Assembly (NCBI GenBank): GCA_002730485.1
Contig: PCAH01000041.1
Coordinates: 1-13,839 of the forward strand
Direction of reading: 5' to 3'
DNA: 13,839 nucleotides
Origin: Dehalococcoidia bacterium
GTDB taxonomy: Bacteria > Chloroflexota > Dehalococcoidia > UBA3495
This document shows, one piece after another, positions 7,420 to 13,839 of this stretch (positions are counted from its first letter, which is position 1; each line of letters opens with the position of its first letter). The position numbers and the translations under genes were made by a program. Below the pieces are notes generated by a model. The model did no database searches. It was not told the origin of the DNA and saw nothing but the letters and a program-made list of their open reading frames with translations.

Positions 7420-8448
7420 GTGCTGCCTTTTGAGCAATGGCGCTCGGAAGTTGGGGATCCATCAGCACAGGCGCTGCTGTGCCGAGAGCAGGCAGGGCTG
7501 TTCGATTTTTCTTTCATGCACATTGCCCGGGCCAGTGGTCCCGGGGCTGCTACAGTTCTCACCAACTACCTTGCGCGTGATGTCACCGGATTGCCCGTCG
7601 GTAAATTGCGGTACGGCCTTCGCTTGAACGCTGTTGGTAGGATATTGAGTGATGTCACGATCTGGAAAATCGGTGAAAACGCTTATGACGTCATGAGCGG
7701 ACGACGGCAAGACATTACAGAACTTCTTGGTCATCAGAATTCACAGACCCACATAGAAGAACTATCTGCGAGAACCTCAATATTCTCCATCCAGGGCCCT
7801 CAATCTCTAGCGAGAATTGTGGCTTTGTGCAGCAACGAGCCGTTATCGTGCTTGGATTACTTTGATTTTTGTGATGTGATCATGTGTGGTTTGCCCGTGC
7901 GAGTGGGGAGGCTGGGTTATACGGGAGAGCGGGGTTTTGAAATAGTTGTCGATACCGCTGATGCCGCACGATTGTGGCAGCACCTTTCGACCCGGGTCGA
8001 GGCGGCCGGATTTGCAGCCGCGGATATTCTTCGGATTGAGGCCGGCTTTGTTTTATTTTGCAACGAGTTTTCAATTGACGTCACTGCTCAGGAGGCCGCC
8101 ATGGAAAAGTTTTCTGGTGGATGTTGTGTTGGAGCCCCATCAGCGCTATCCCTGGTCTGTTTTTCAGCGCAGACACTGAAGAGACCTGTGCTCTGGCAGC
8201 ATCCTGAGGCCAGGCCAGTATTGCCTAAACCAGGCGAAGTACTGGTAACGTCGGCTTGTTACAGTCCCCTGGCAGGTACGGTATTAGGTTTGGGTTATGC
8301 CAATACAGCTGATGCCAATCACCGGCGCGATCTGGTGGATCCATTGGGAGAATTCTGTAATCTGACCCTATGCACCCGCCCGTTCTTTGACCCTGAAAAG
8401 AGAGTCACCAGGGGTGGGTGGGGCCTGGACTTCATGCCCCACAGTTAG
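7420..8448 (+). CDS. GcvT-like folate-binding protein (aminomethyltransferase/demethylase family)
   Basis: A 342-residue homologue of glycine-cleavage T protein, a fold that binds tetrahydrofolate and accepts one-carbon groups. Visible landmarks: a GcvT-like start LCREQAGLFDFSFMHI (20-35), LGYTGERGFEIVVD (165-178), LRIEAGF (204-210) and the C-terminal barrel ending SPLAGTVLGLGYA (282-294). The family's 'DD' pair after the glycine/isoleucine strand reads ILSDVTI (75-81), so Ser77 replaces one Asp; catalysis may differ. The GTG start at 7420 is chosen because upstream sequence in this frame lies inside the exporter gene and because homology begins here; the ribosome site is weak, which suggests coupling to the exporter gene. 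It could move a one-carbon group from an N- or S-methyl compound to folate, as DmdA does with DMSP, or be an iron-sulfur-assembly (YgfZ-like) relative. Exact substrate unknown. Confidence 0.82.
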   Translation: MLPFEQWRSEVGDPSAQALLCREQAGLFDFSFMHIARASGPGAATVLTNYLARDVTGLPVGKLRYGLRLNAVGRILSDVTIWKIGENAYDVMSGRRQDITELLGHQNSQTHIEELSARTSIFSIQGPQSLARIVALCSNEPLSCLDYFDFCDVIMCGLPVRVGRLGYTGERGFEIVVDTADAARLWQHLSTRVEAAGFAAADILRIEAGFVLFCNEFSIDVTAQEAAMEKFSGGCCVGAPSALSLVCFSAQTLKRPVLWQHPEARPVLPKPGEVLVTSACYSPLAGTVLGLGYANTADANHRRDLVDPLGEFCNLTLCTRPFFDPEKRVTRGGWGLDFMPHS

Positions 8449-8522
8449 GTCAAAGTCACCACCATCGGGATCACCCGCCGAGTTGGGAGGGCAATCCCTT
8501 CGCGTTATCACAAGCCGATCTC

Positions 8523-8534
8523 TATCGTTCGATA
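8523..8534. promoter_or_regulatory. short palindrome upstream of PanB-like promoter
   Basis: Perfect inverted repeat tatcg-tt-cgata, ending 11 bases before the -35 box of the PanB-like gene's promoter. The position suits an activator site, but the arms are only five bases long and chance is possible. Confidence 0.25.
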
Positions 8535-8545
8535 AGTTAATACTT

Positions 8546-8574
8546 TTGACCGGAATTTACTGGCTGTCTACTAT
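8546..8574 (+). promoter_or_regulatory. sigma70-like promoter of the PanB-like gene
   Basis: -35 TTGACC (8546-8551), a 17-base spacer and -10 TACTAT (8569-8574); each box matches consensus at five of six positions. Transcription would start near 8581 and leave a leader of about 98 bases before the ATG at 8679. Apart from this promoter and the short palindrome, the 230-base gap between the GcvT-like and PanB-like genes shows nothing else. Confidence 0.65.
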
Positions 8575-8678
8575 GACTGGACCGCCGCAGTCCCTCGTGA
8601 CCGATCGCACGGCCTGCTGTTGATGTTACCGGACTGTGATTAGCGGCGGCAATAAACCAGAACTTAAGGAGATAGCAA

Positions 8679-9692
8679 ATGGCTGACGACAAGCCCCGGC
8701 GAAAGGTCACTTTGAACCAGCTGCGACGCAAGATGCGCGAAGGCGAGCAGATCGTACAAATGGCGATCTACGATTATCGAAGTGCTGTAATTGCAGATCG
8801 GCTCGGAATTGATATTTTGTGTGTGTCTGACACCGGTGGGATGATTCTGTTTGGGCACAAAAGCACCGTCACGGTTACTTTCGATGAAGTGATGATGATG
8901 GCCAAGGCAATCGACCGTGGTAGCCAGCACGGCCTACGCATGGTTGATATGCCTTATTGGAGTTTTCACATCTCACCCGAGCAGGCTGTAGAGAATGCGG
9001 GTCGATTTGTGCACGAGGCCAGTGCAGAAGTCATGAAGTGCGAAGGAAACCGTTACCACGCTCGCAACATTGAGGCGATTAATCGAGCAGGTATTCCGGT
9101 TCAGGGCCACATCGGTATCACTCCGATGCGCATGCCACAACTTGGTGGATTCTTTGCTCAAGGGAAAACGGCTACTCGCGCAGAAGAGTTGGTTGAGGAT
9201 GCCTGGGCGATGGTCGATGCTGGATGCTTTTCGATCATGTGCGAGGTCACAACCCAAGAGGTTAATGAATATCTGGCTCAGGTGCTTCCGGTTCCAGTGA
9301 TCAGTCTGGGTGCCGGGCTGGGTGCTCATGGTGTCCATATCATTACCTCGGATCTGTTCCACCTCTACGAGGAGCACACGCCGCGTCACTCGAAGATTTA
9401 CACCGATCTGATACCGATCATGGAAGATGTGTTTATTCGATACCGCGATGAGGTCAAGGCGGAGGTTTATCCTGGGCCTGAACACACGGTATTCATGAGC
9501 GATGAAGAAGCACTGAAGTTTGCCCAGAAGATGAAATGGGAGTCCAAGCTCGAGCAACTGGATGCCAAGGCCAGCAGGGTATCGAAACGAAAGACGGCCA
9601 AGAAAACCTCGGTGCCAGCGAAAAAGGCGGTGAAGAAGGTAGCCAAGAAAGTGGCAAAGAAGGCCGCTCGCAAGAAGACCGCTCGCAGGTAA
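8679..9692 (+). CDS. PanB-like ketopantoate hydroxymethyltransferase homologue with basic tail
   Basis: A 337-residue TIM-barrel protein related to 3-methyl-2-oxobutanoate hydroxymethyltransferase (PanB), which moves a hydroxymethyl group from 5,10-methylene-tetrahydrofolate to a 2-oxoacid. Counterparts of the E. coli active-site residues are present: Asp51 (SDTGGM), Asp90 (VDMP), Lys120 and Glu122 (MKCEG), His144 (GHIGITP) and Glu189 (MCEV), plus SLGAGLGAHG near 209-218. PanB is usually about 260-280 residues. Here about 40 extra residues (299-337) form a repetitive tail of Lys, Ala, Val and Arg like bacterial histone H1-like proteins. A strong ribosome site (aaggag) precedes the ATG. Own promoter and terminator suggest a separate transcript. 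It may be the cell's pantothenate enzyme or a paralogue that uses formaldehyde-derived methylene-folate on another oxoacid. Confidence 0.88.
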   Translation: MADDKPRRKVTLNQLRRKMREGEQIVQMAIYDYRSAVIADRLGIDILCVSDTGGMILFGHKSTVTVTFDEVMMMAKAIDRGSQHGLRMVDMPYWSFHISPEQAVENAGRFVHEASAEVMKCEGNRYHARNIEAINRAGIPVQGHIGITPMRMPQLGGFFAQGKTATRAEELVEDAWAMVDAGCFSIMCEVTTQEVNEYLAQVLPVPVISLGAGLGAHGVHIITSDLFHLYEEHTPRHSKIYTDLIPIMEDVFIRYRDEVKAEVYPGPEHTVFMSDEEALKFAQKMKWESKLEQLDAKASRVSKRKTAKKTSVPAKKAVKKVAKKVAKKAARKKTARR

Positions 9693-9728
9693 GCGGAGGC
9701 TGATCAGTACGGGTGCCGCATCAACCAG

Positions 9729-9758
9729 GCAGGGGCTGGCCTTTGTGCCAGCCCCTGC
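9729..9758 (+). terminator. strong hairpin after the PanB-like gene, probable terminator
   Basis: Perfect 12-base-pair inverted repeat: gcaggggctggc (9729-9740), loop ctttgt, gccagcccctgc (9747-9758). It begins 37 bases after the PanB-like stop codon. No T-run follows, so it is not a classic intrinsic terminator, but the stem is very stable and separates this gene from msmA. Confidence 0.7.
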
Positions 9759-9771
9759 AATCAACTTCAGT

Positions 9772-9785
9772 GCTCAGTTCTGAGC
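9772..9785. repeat. palindrome upstream of msmA
   Basis: Perfect inverted repeat gctcag-tt-ctgagc, located about 135 bases upstream of the msmA promoter's -35 box. It may be a protein-binding site or part of the terminator region of the gene before. No function can be assigned. Confidence 0.3.
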
Positions 9786-9919
9786 GAGATAGCATCCCAT
9801 AATCTCTGATTTGCCCTTAAAACAGGGGGATTAGGCCCAAAATTGGCCTCGGTCATTGCCGTAGCCTTATCTTCAATAAACCGATTGTTTCAGACTATCA
9901 AATTATTGATCTGAATGAT

Positions 9920-9948
9920 TTTACAAATCAGTTTGCCAGCTTTCTAAT
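9920..9948 (+). promoter_or_regulatory. sigma70-like promoter of the msm operon
   Basis: -35 TTTACA (9920-9925), a 17-base spacer and -10 TCTAAT (9943-9948), each five of six against consensus. Predicted start near 9955, about 70 bases before the msmA ATG. A loose dyad, CTGAnT at 9911-9916 and AnTCAG at 9926-9931, overlaps the -35 box and could be a regulator site. The stretch 9780-9919 is AT-rich with no gene. Confidence 0.6.
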
Positions 9949-10024
9949 TCATTAAAAGGTGCGACTTGTGCAGTTGACTCTGTCGCGACATTCACCTCGC
10001 CAAATAACAAAGGAGTCAAGCGAT

Positions 10025-11293
10025 ATGCCAGCCAGAAATGCTAAGCAGTGGGAAAAGGTCCCCGGAAAAATCGCCACGGGCGACTATGTGGATAGTCGCA
10101 TTTACTCGGACCGGGAGATATTTGAGGAAGAGATTTCCAAAATCTTTCGCAAGGTCTGGATTCCGGTTTGCCATGAGTCAGAATTGCCTGACCCCTATTG
10201 CTTCAGGACTACGACAGTTGCCCGCGAGCCTGTGATAGCGGTGCGCGGGCCAGACAACCAGATTCGGGCTTTTCTCAACGTATGCCCACACCGGGGCAAT
10301 ATGATCGAGAACCGTCCATCGGGATCCTTCAAGGAAGGGTCTCCCTCCGGTGCGCCAAAGCACATGACGTGCATGTTTCATGCTTGGCAGTTTGATATGA
10401 AAGGCAACTGCGCGCATATCTCGCGCAGCGAAGAGGGTTACCAGGATCGGCTGGCCAGCAGTGACGTGGGCCTGCGACGCCTGCGGTGCGAGGTCAGGTA
10501 TGGCGGTTTTGTCTGGGTAACCCTTAACGATGCGATGGAGCAGTCTGTAGAGGAGTGGGCGAGTGGTGCTTTCGATTGCATGCAAAGGTCACTGGATGCC
10601 GAACCTCTAGAAGTCTTTCACTACCACAAAGCGATCATCCCGTGTAATTACAAACTCTGGCACGATACGAACTCGGAGTTTTATCATGATTATTTGCACT
10701 ACCATAATCGGATAACGGGGTTCAACGAGTCCTATTTTGCCCGTAAGAATGTCGGCTTTAAAAACGGCCACGTCAATGTGGGTTCTTTTGAGGTGCAGTA
10801 CGATCAGTACGAAGGTTTTGAATCACGCGAAGAACTCTCGTTCCCGTACCTTTCCTCGAATCATTGGGAGATGATTGACTTTTTTCCAGGCGTGAATTTC
10901 AACCTGCGCGGCTCTGCGTTGCGTTGCGACATCATGACGCCGTTGGGACCGGATAAGGTCATGATTGAGTTTCGCGGACTGGGGCTCAAAAGCGACACGC
11001 CCGAGCAGCGACTGACTCGGCAGCGGCACCACAATACGATCTGGGGGCCGTTTGGCCGCAATCTTCATGAGGATCTGCTGGCGGTCTCTACCCAGCAGTC
11101 CGCCATGAATGAGTGGGCAGATAACCGTCGAATTCTTCATGGCCGGCATGAGACAGATGCTGAAGGAGATCCGACGATTCACGATGAAGAGGGAATGCGT
11201 CATTTCTATGATGCCTGGGGACAGTGGATGGATCGTTGGCCCGGTGATCCTGAACTCTCGTACGAAGAAGGCCAGAAGAGAAAGGCGGCATAA
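10025..11293 (+). CDS. msmA: methanesulfonate monooxygenase, hydroxylase alpha subunit
   Basis: Catalytic subunit of the Rieske oxygenase that, with NADH and O2, converts methanesulfonate to formaldehyde and sulfite. At 422 residues it is close to the known MsmA (about 414). The Rieske [2Fe-2S] ligands are Cys87, His89, Cys116 and His119; 26 residues lie between His89 and Cys116, the extended spacing characteristic of MsmA (most Rieske oxygenases have 15-17). The mononuclear iron site lies at NSEFYHDYLHYHN (216-228), with His221 and His225 or His227, and probably Asp350 in HEDLLAV. Glu218 occupies the place of the usual bridging Asp. ATG 10025 is chosen over an upstream GTG at 9959 because aaggag lies 9 bases before it and family homology starts there. 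First gene of msmABCD. A related sulfonate oxygenase is the main alternative. Confidence 0.9.
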   Translation: MPARNAKQWEKVPGKIATGDYVDSRIYSDREIFEEEISKIFRKVWIPVCHESELPDPYCFRTTTVAREPVIAVRGPDNQIRAFLNVCPHRGNMIENRPSGSFKEGSPSGAPKHMTCMFHAWQFDMKGNCAHISRSEEGYQDRLASSDVGLRRLRCEVRYGGFVWVTLNDAMEQSVEEWASGAFDCMQRSLDAEPLEVFHYHKAIIPCNYKLWHDTNSEFYHDYLHYHNRITGFNESYFARKNVGFKNGHVNVGSFEVQYDQYEGFESREELSFPYLSSNHWEMIDFFPGVNFNLRGSALRCDIMTPLGPDKVMIEFRGLGLKSDTPEQRLTRQRHHNTIWGPFGRNLHEDLLAVSTQQSAMNEWADNRRILHGRHETDAEGDPTIHDEEGMRHFYDAWGQWMDRWPGDPELSYEEGQKRKAA

Positions 11294-11331
11294 GCCGAAA
11301 GTTTTTTTGAAAGGTGTTGGGCGCGGCTGGA

Positions 11332-11368
11332 CTGGACTTGCTTGAGTGGGGGCTCTAGGCAAGTCTAG
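11332..11368 (+). repeat. hairpin between msmA and msmB
   Basis: The arms ctggacttgc (11332-11341) and gcaagtctag (11359-11368) pair over ten positions with one G-U, around a 17-base loop. It lies in the 130-base msmA-msmB gap. It could stabilise the msmA part of the message or reduce readthrough, giving unequal subunit amounts. Confidence 0.45.
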
Positions 11369-11423
11369 CCTGAAAGGCAAAATACCTCGGAAACTACAAC
11401 AGATTGATCAAATGGGAAGCGTC

Positions 11424-11915
11424 ATGACTGAATACAATGCCACCGAGAACGTAAGAAACACCATTTACCGGGCGAGCCTTTGCCTCGATGAAGCAAGATG
11501 GGAGGATTGGTTGGGACTGTGCCACGAGGACTTCTATTATGCGATCAAAGCGTTCAGCCCAGAGATCAACTACGACATGACTTACCTCGATGGCAGTCGG
11601 CGTGATCTGGCAACGATGACCGAGATGCTGCCTAAACATAACTCGGATCATTCACCCCTGACTCGTCACACTGTGGTCTATACCGTCGATGTTGATGAAG
11701 CCGAGAAAACAGCGTCGGCGGTCTCATCATTCGTGGTCTATCAGACAGAATTGGATGGCATTAATTCCCATGTGCTCGCTGGTGGGTCGGATGTATTCCT
11801 TGTGGGTAAGTACCGGGATCAGTTCCGTATTGATTCGGGACAGCCGCTGTTTATTGAGCGCATCGTTCAGTTGGACACCCGTCGTTTGGATAAAGGGTCG
11901 CACTGGCCCATTTAA
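11424..11915 (+). CDS. msmB: methanesulfonate monooxygenase, hydroxylase beta subunit
   Basis: Small structural subunit of the oxygenase, of the ring-hydroxylating beta type (SnoaL/NTF2-like fold), 163 residues from the chosen start. Typical features are the helical start with ARWEDWLGLCHEDFYYAIKA, a basic 'LDGSRRDLATM' segment, LTRHTVVYTVDV and a beta sheet ending in FIERIVQLDTRRLD. It has no metal-binding motif, as expected; beta subunits stabilise the alpha trimer. ATG 11424 has a good ribosome site (gggaag, 5-6 bases upstream). In-frame starts at 11412 (ATG) and 11346 (GTG) are possible and would give 167 or 189 residues; the known MsmB is about 181. The GTG option would overlap the hairpin, which argues against it. 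Identity as msmB rests on position between msmA and the ferredoxin gene. Confidence 0.85.
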   Translation: MTEYNATENVRNTIYRASLCLDEARWEDWLGLCHEDFYYAIKAFSPEINYDMTYLDGSRRDLATMTEMLPKHNSDHSPLTRHTVVYTVDVDEAEKTASAVSSFVVYQTELDGINSHVLAGGSDVFLVGKYRDQFRIDSGQPLFIERIVQLDTRRLDKGSHWPI

Positions 11916-12011
11916 GCCACACACGATTTTCCACGGCATGTCGCCCGTTGGCAGAACCGTCTGCTGCCGACTACCGGCCCTTGTCTATCTTCTTCGCGAA
12001 TCAAAAAGAAA

Positions 12012-12392
12012 ATGAGTGCTCAAAAAGATAATGCCTGGCATTGTGTATGCGCAGTTGCTGACCTGGTAGATGGTCAATTACAGAGATATCAACTGGGCGA
12101 GGTCGCAGTTGTAGTCGTGCGGGTGGGCGATGAATTCCGTGTGATCCCACCTTTTTGTCCTCATATGGCTGAACCACTCCACGAGTCAGGTATCTGCAGA
12201 GGGGGCACACTGACTTGCTCCAAGCATCTATGGCAGTGGAATGTGCTAACTGGCGAGGAACAGGGGCCCGCCGAGCGCCCCCTGTTGTTTTATCAATCAG
12301 AGGTGCGGGACGACGCGGTATGGGTGTGCATCGAAGAAGAGTTGGAATACAAATTTGAAGAAGAAGAAGACGATGATGATTTCCAGTGGTAG
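12012..12392 (+). CDS. msmC: methanesulfonate monooxygenase, Rieske ferredoxin
   Basis: Soluble electron carrier that passes electrons from the reductase MsmD to the oxygenase; 126 residues, against about 122 for the known MsmC. Rieske [2Fe-2S] ligands are Cys49 and His51 (FCPHM) and Cys69 and His72 (CSKHLWQW), with the ordinary 17-residue spacing, in contrast to the 26 in MsmA. The last 20 residues are strikingly acidic (Glu/Asp-rich, about 107-124) and end in FQW. Acidic surfaces are common in ferredoxins and aid docking, but a tail this dense is unusual. The ribosome site before the ATG is poor (aaaagaaa), and the start is preceded by a 96-base gap after msmB. The reductase gene begins about 10-16 bases after its stop. 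Confidence 0.9.
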   Translation: MSAQKDNAWHCVCAVADLVDGQLQRYQLGEVAVVVVRVGDEFRVIPPFCPHMAEPLHESGICRGGTLTCSKHLWQWNVLTGEEQGPAERPLLFYQSEVRDDAVWVCIEEELEYKFEEEEDDDDFQW

Positions 12393-12407
12393 AGCAGGGG
12401 CTTGCCG

Positions 12408-13481
12408 TTGCCTTGTGTCTTTCGCCAGGATGGCCTTTTGATCAACGTTACTTTTCTGAATAAACAGGGCCGGGTCACGGTCGACTGTGCAGAGGGTGAA
12501 ACCCTACTGCAGGCGGGGTTACGCCAGGGCGTTCCGCTTCCTTATGGTTGCGGTGCAGGTGTATGCGCGAGCTGCGTTGTCCGGGCCAGGCCTGGCACGG
12601 TGCAGGACGGCTGGCCCGAGGCGCCGGCCGCCGCAAACCTCAAGCGGGAAAAAGGGGAGTGCCTGTTGTGTCAGAGCACGGTTTCGGCAGATTGTGAGAT
12701 TCTTGTCCCCGGCAAGGGGGTTTTGACAGAATCTGCTGAATTCAGGTCTGCACACCAGAGGGCTCAGCTCAAAGGGTTACAGATGCTGGCACCCGACATA
12801 ACTGCCTTCCAGCTGGAGCTCGATCAACCAATCGATTTCCTCGCAGGGCAGTACCTCTTGCTTAAGCTGCCGGGTATGGACGGGTACCGGCCCTATTCAA
12901 TGACCAGTTTCGATGCCCACACACGCGTTGCCGATTTTGTAATCAAGCGTGTTCCTGGCGGAAAATTCTCGGAGAAGTTGTTCAATGATGATGCTTTGGA
13001 GTTTTCGGTAGATGTATTTGGCCCCATGGGTCTGGCAACTTTCGACCCAGAAGAAGATCGTGACCTGATCTGTCTTGCAGGGGGGTCGGGAATTGCCGGG
13101 ATCATGTCGATCCTGCACCAATCAGTCAGGCTGGACTACTTTAAGCAGCATCGCCTGTGTCTGGTATTTGGTGTACGCGGCCCAGACGATTTCTTTTTCG
13201 TCGAAGAGCTCAAGGCTGTGCAGCAAAATGCGCCGGACAACATTGAAATACATTTTGCAATCTCTGATTCCAAGGTCCAAGGCCAGATTGATACACAGGC
13301 ACATGGGTTCAGTCTGCAACATGGGTTTGTGCATGAAGTCGCCGAACAGTTGAGCGGCGATATCTTTACCGGGCGACTGGCTTTTCTTGGCGGTCCGCCG
13401 CCGATGCTAACGGGTTCTCTGGCCTTGTTATTAGGCGCAGGGATACCGGTGGCAGATATCCGCTACGATAAGTTCGGCTGA
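12408..13481 (+). CDS. msmD: methanesulfonate monooxygenase, ferredoxin-NADH reductase
   Basis: Flavoprotein that takes electrons from NADH and hands them to MsmC; 357 residues, against about 356 for the known MsmD. It has an N-terminal plant-type [2Fe-2S] domain with four Cys (48, 53, 56, 88; pattern C-x4-C-x2-C, then a distant Cys). Next come the FAD-binding RPYS (161-164) and GGKFS (184-188), and the NAD-binding LAGGSGIAGI (223-232). FLGGPPPM near the C-terminus completes the fold. This is the benzoate/naphthalene-type reductase layout. The start codon is TTG and uncertain: aggggc lies 7 bases before TTG 12408, while TTG 12402 is too close to it and TTG 12438 has a cagga site. The 2Fe-2S homology begins near residue 11, so any of the three is possible. 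Last gene of the operon. Confidence 0.88.
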   Translation: MPCVFRQDGLLINVTFLNKQGRVTVDCAEGETLLQAGLRQGVPLPYGCGAGVCASCVVRARPGTVQDGWPEAPAAANLKREKGECLLCQSTVSADCEILVPGKGVLTESAEFRSAHQRAQLKGLQMLAPDITAFQLELDQPIDFLAGQYLLLKLPGMDGYRPYSMTSFDAHTRVADFVIKRVPGGKFSEKLFNDDALEFSVDVFGPMGLATFDPEEDRDLICLAGGSGIAGIMSILHQSVRLDYFKQHRLCLVFGVRGPDDFFFVEELKAVQQNAPDNIEIHFAISDSKVQGQIDTQAHGFSLQHGFVHEVAEQLSGDIFTGRLAFLGGPPPMLTGSLALLLGAGIPVADIRYDKFG

Positions 13482-13521
13482 TCCCGAAACGAAGCCGCCA
13501 ACGCTTTGCCTGGCGCGAGCC

Positions 13522-13839
13522 CTAGGCAGTAGACGAGGTGACTGTGCCTGATTTTTCCTCCAGACGTCGCTGGTGCAGGGGAGGTTCGGTATAGCCATTA
13601 CAGATCTCACGACCCTTAAAGACCAGATCACATGCTGCCACGAAGGCGACGCTACTACAGGCTGGCGCCATCGGCTGATAGACAGTATCGCCAGCGTTCT
13701 GGCGGTCAACCACTGCCGCCATGCGTTCCAGCGAATCCATAACCTGCTTTTGGGTGACAATCCCATGATGAAGCCAGTTGGCGATGTGTTGGCTTGAGAT
13801 CCGCAGGGTTGCACGATCTTCCATTAGCCCGATATCGCG
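13522..13839 (-). CDS. glcB: malate synthase G, C-terminal part (5' end outside window)
   Basis: Malate synthase G condenses glyoxylate with acetyl-CoA to malate, in the cytoplasm. The frame is open to the right edge, leaving about 105 C-terminal residues of the roughly 720 of the full enzyme. Highly conserved sequence identifies it: [60 protein letters not shown] and NGYTEPPLH. It runs towards msmD on the opposite strand, with about 40 bases between the two stop codons, so they are convergent and not one operon. It may be chance neighbouring; however, many C1-using bacteria need glyoxylate metabolism, so a link is conceivable. No terminator with a T-run is visible in the 40-base gap. Confidence 0.93.
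   Translation of the reverse strand, partial: RDIGLMEDRATLRISSQHIANWLHHGIVTQKQVMDSLERMAAVVDRQNAGDTVYQPMAPACSSVAFVAACDLVFKGREICNGYTEPPLHQRRLEEKSGTVTSSTA

Noticed and set aside
9590..9690. Repetitive DNA at the end of the PanB-like gene as a possible tandem repeat or CRISPR-like array
   Set aside because: The repetition is only at codon level for a Lys/Ala-rich tail; there are no regular repeat units or spacers.
8973..9764. Long minus-strand open frame opposite the PanB-like gene
   Set aside because: The plus-strand frame has clear family motifs and a good ribosome site; the minus-strand frame shows no family resemblance and is its mirror.
10823..11380. 185-residue minus-strand frame across the end of msmA
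   Set aside because: Antisense to a well-supported oxygenase gene, with no recognisable domain.
13482..13521. Bidirectional terminator between msmD and the malate synthase gene
   Set aside because: Only a five-base stem (cgcca/tggcg) with a ten-base loop and no T-run is visible, too weak to call.

Overview
The window looks like chromosomal DNA of a proteobacterium, possibly a marine gammaproteobacterium. This rests on moderate GC content, sigma70-like promoters, the gene families present and the GlcB-type malate synthase; the taxon is an inference. Its centrepiece is a complete msmABCD-like operon (about 10.0-13.5 kb) for methanesulfonate monooxygenase. This Rieske oxygenase system splits methanesulfonate into formaldehyde and sulfite. 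The diagnostic feature is visible directly: the alpha subunit has a Rieske motif with 26 residues between its two Cys/His pairs (CxH-x26-CxxH), the unusual spacing described for MsmA.

Layout. 1-1210: the end of a permease gene and its ATPase, from a nitrate/taurine/sulfonate-type ABC importer, plausibly for sulfonate uptake. 1261-1470: a small two-helix membrane protein. 1530-4863: a second ABC system, a GldA-like ATPase followed by a fused GldF/GldG-like permease. 4890-5831 (minus): a LysR-type regulator. 5832-6646: about 800 bases with a possible LysR promoter and operator, one doubtful small ORF, and a promoter-like element inside an inverted repeat. 6647-8448: a TauE/SafE-family anion exporter followed closely by a GcvT-like folate-dependent protein. 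8679-9692: a PanB-like hydroxymethyltransferase homologue with a lysine/alanine-rich tail, with its own good promoter and a strong downstream hairpin. 10025-13481: msmA, msmB, msmC and msmD behind a good sigma70-like promoter. 13522 to the end (minus): the C-terminal part of malate synthase G.

Working model (inference from known families and gene order). The ABC importer brings in methanesulfonate and MsmABCD oxidises it with O2 and NADH. TauE/SafE would export the toxic sulfite. The formaldehyde would enter folate-bound one-carbon metabolism, where the GcvT-like and PanB-like proteins could act. The LysR protein may control the region. The link between methanesulfonate oxidation and a GcvT-like plus tailed PanB-like pair is the least familiar part of the window.
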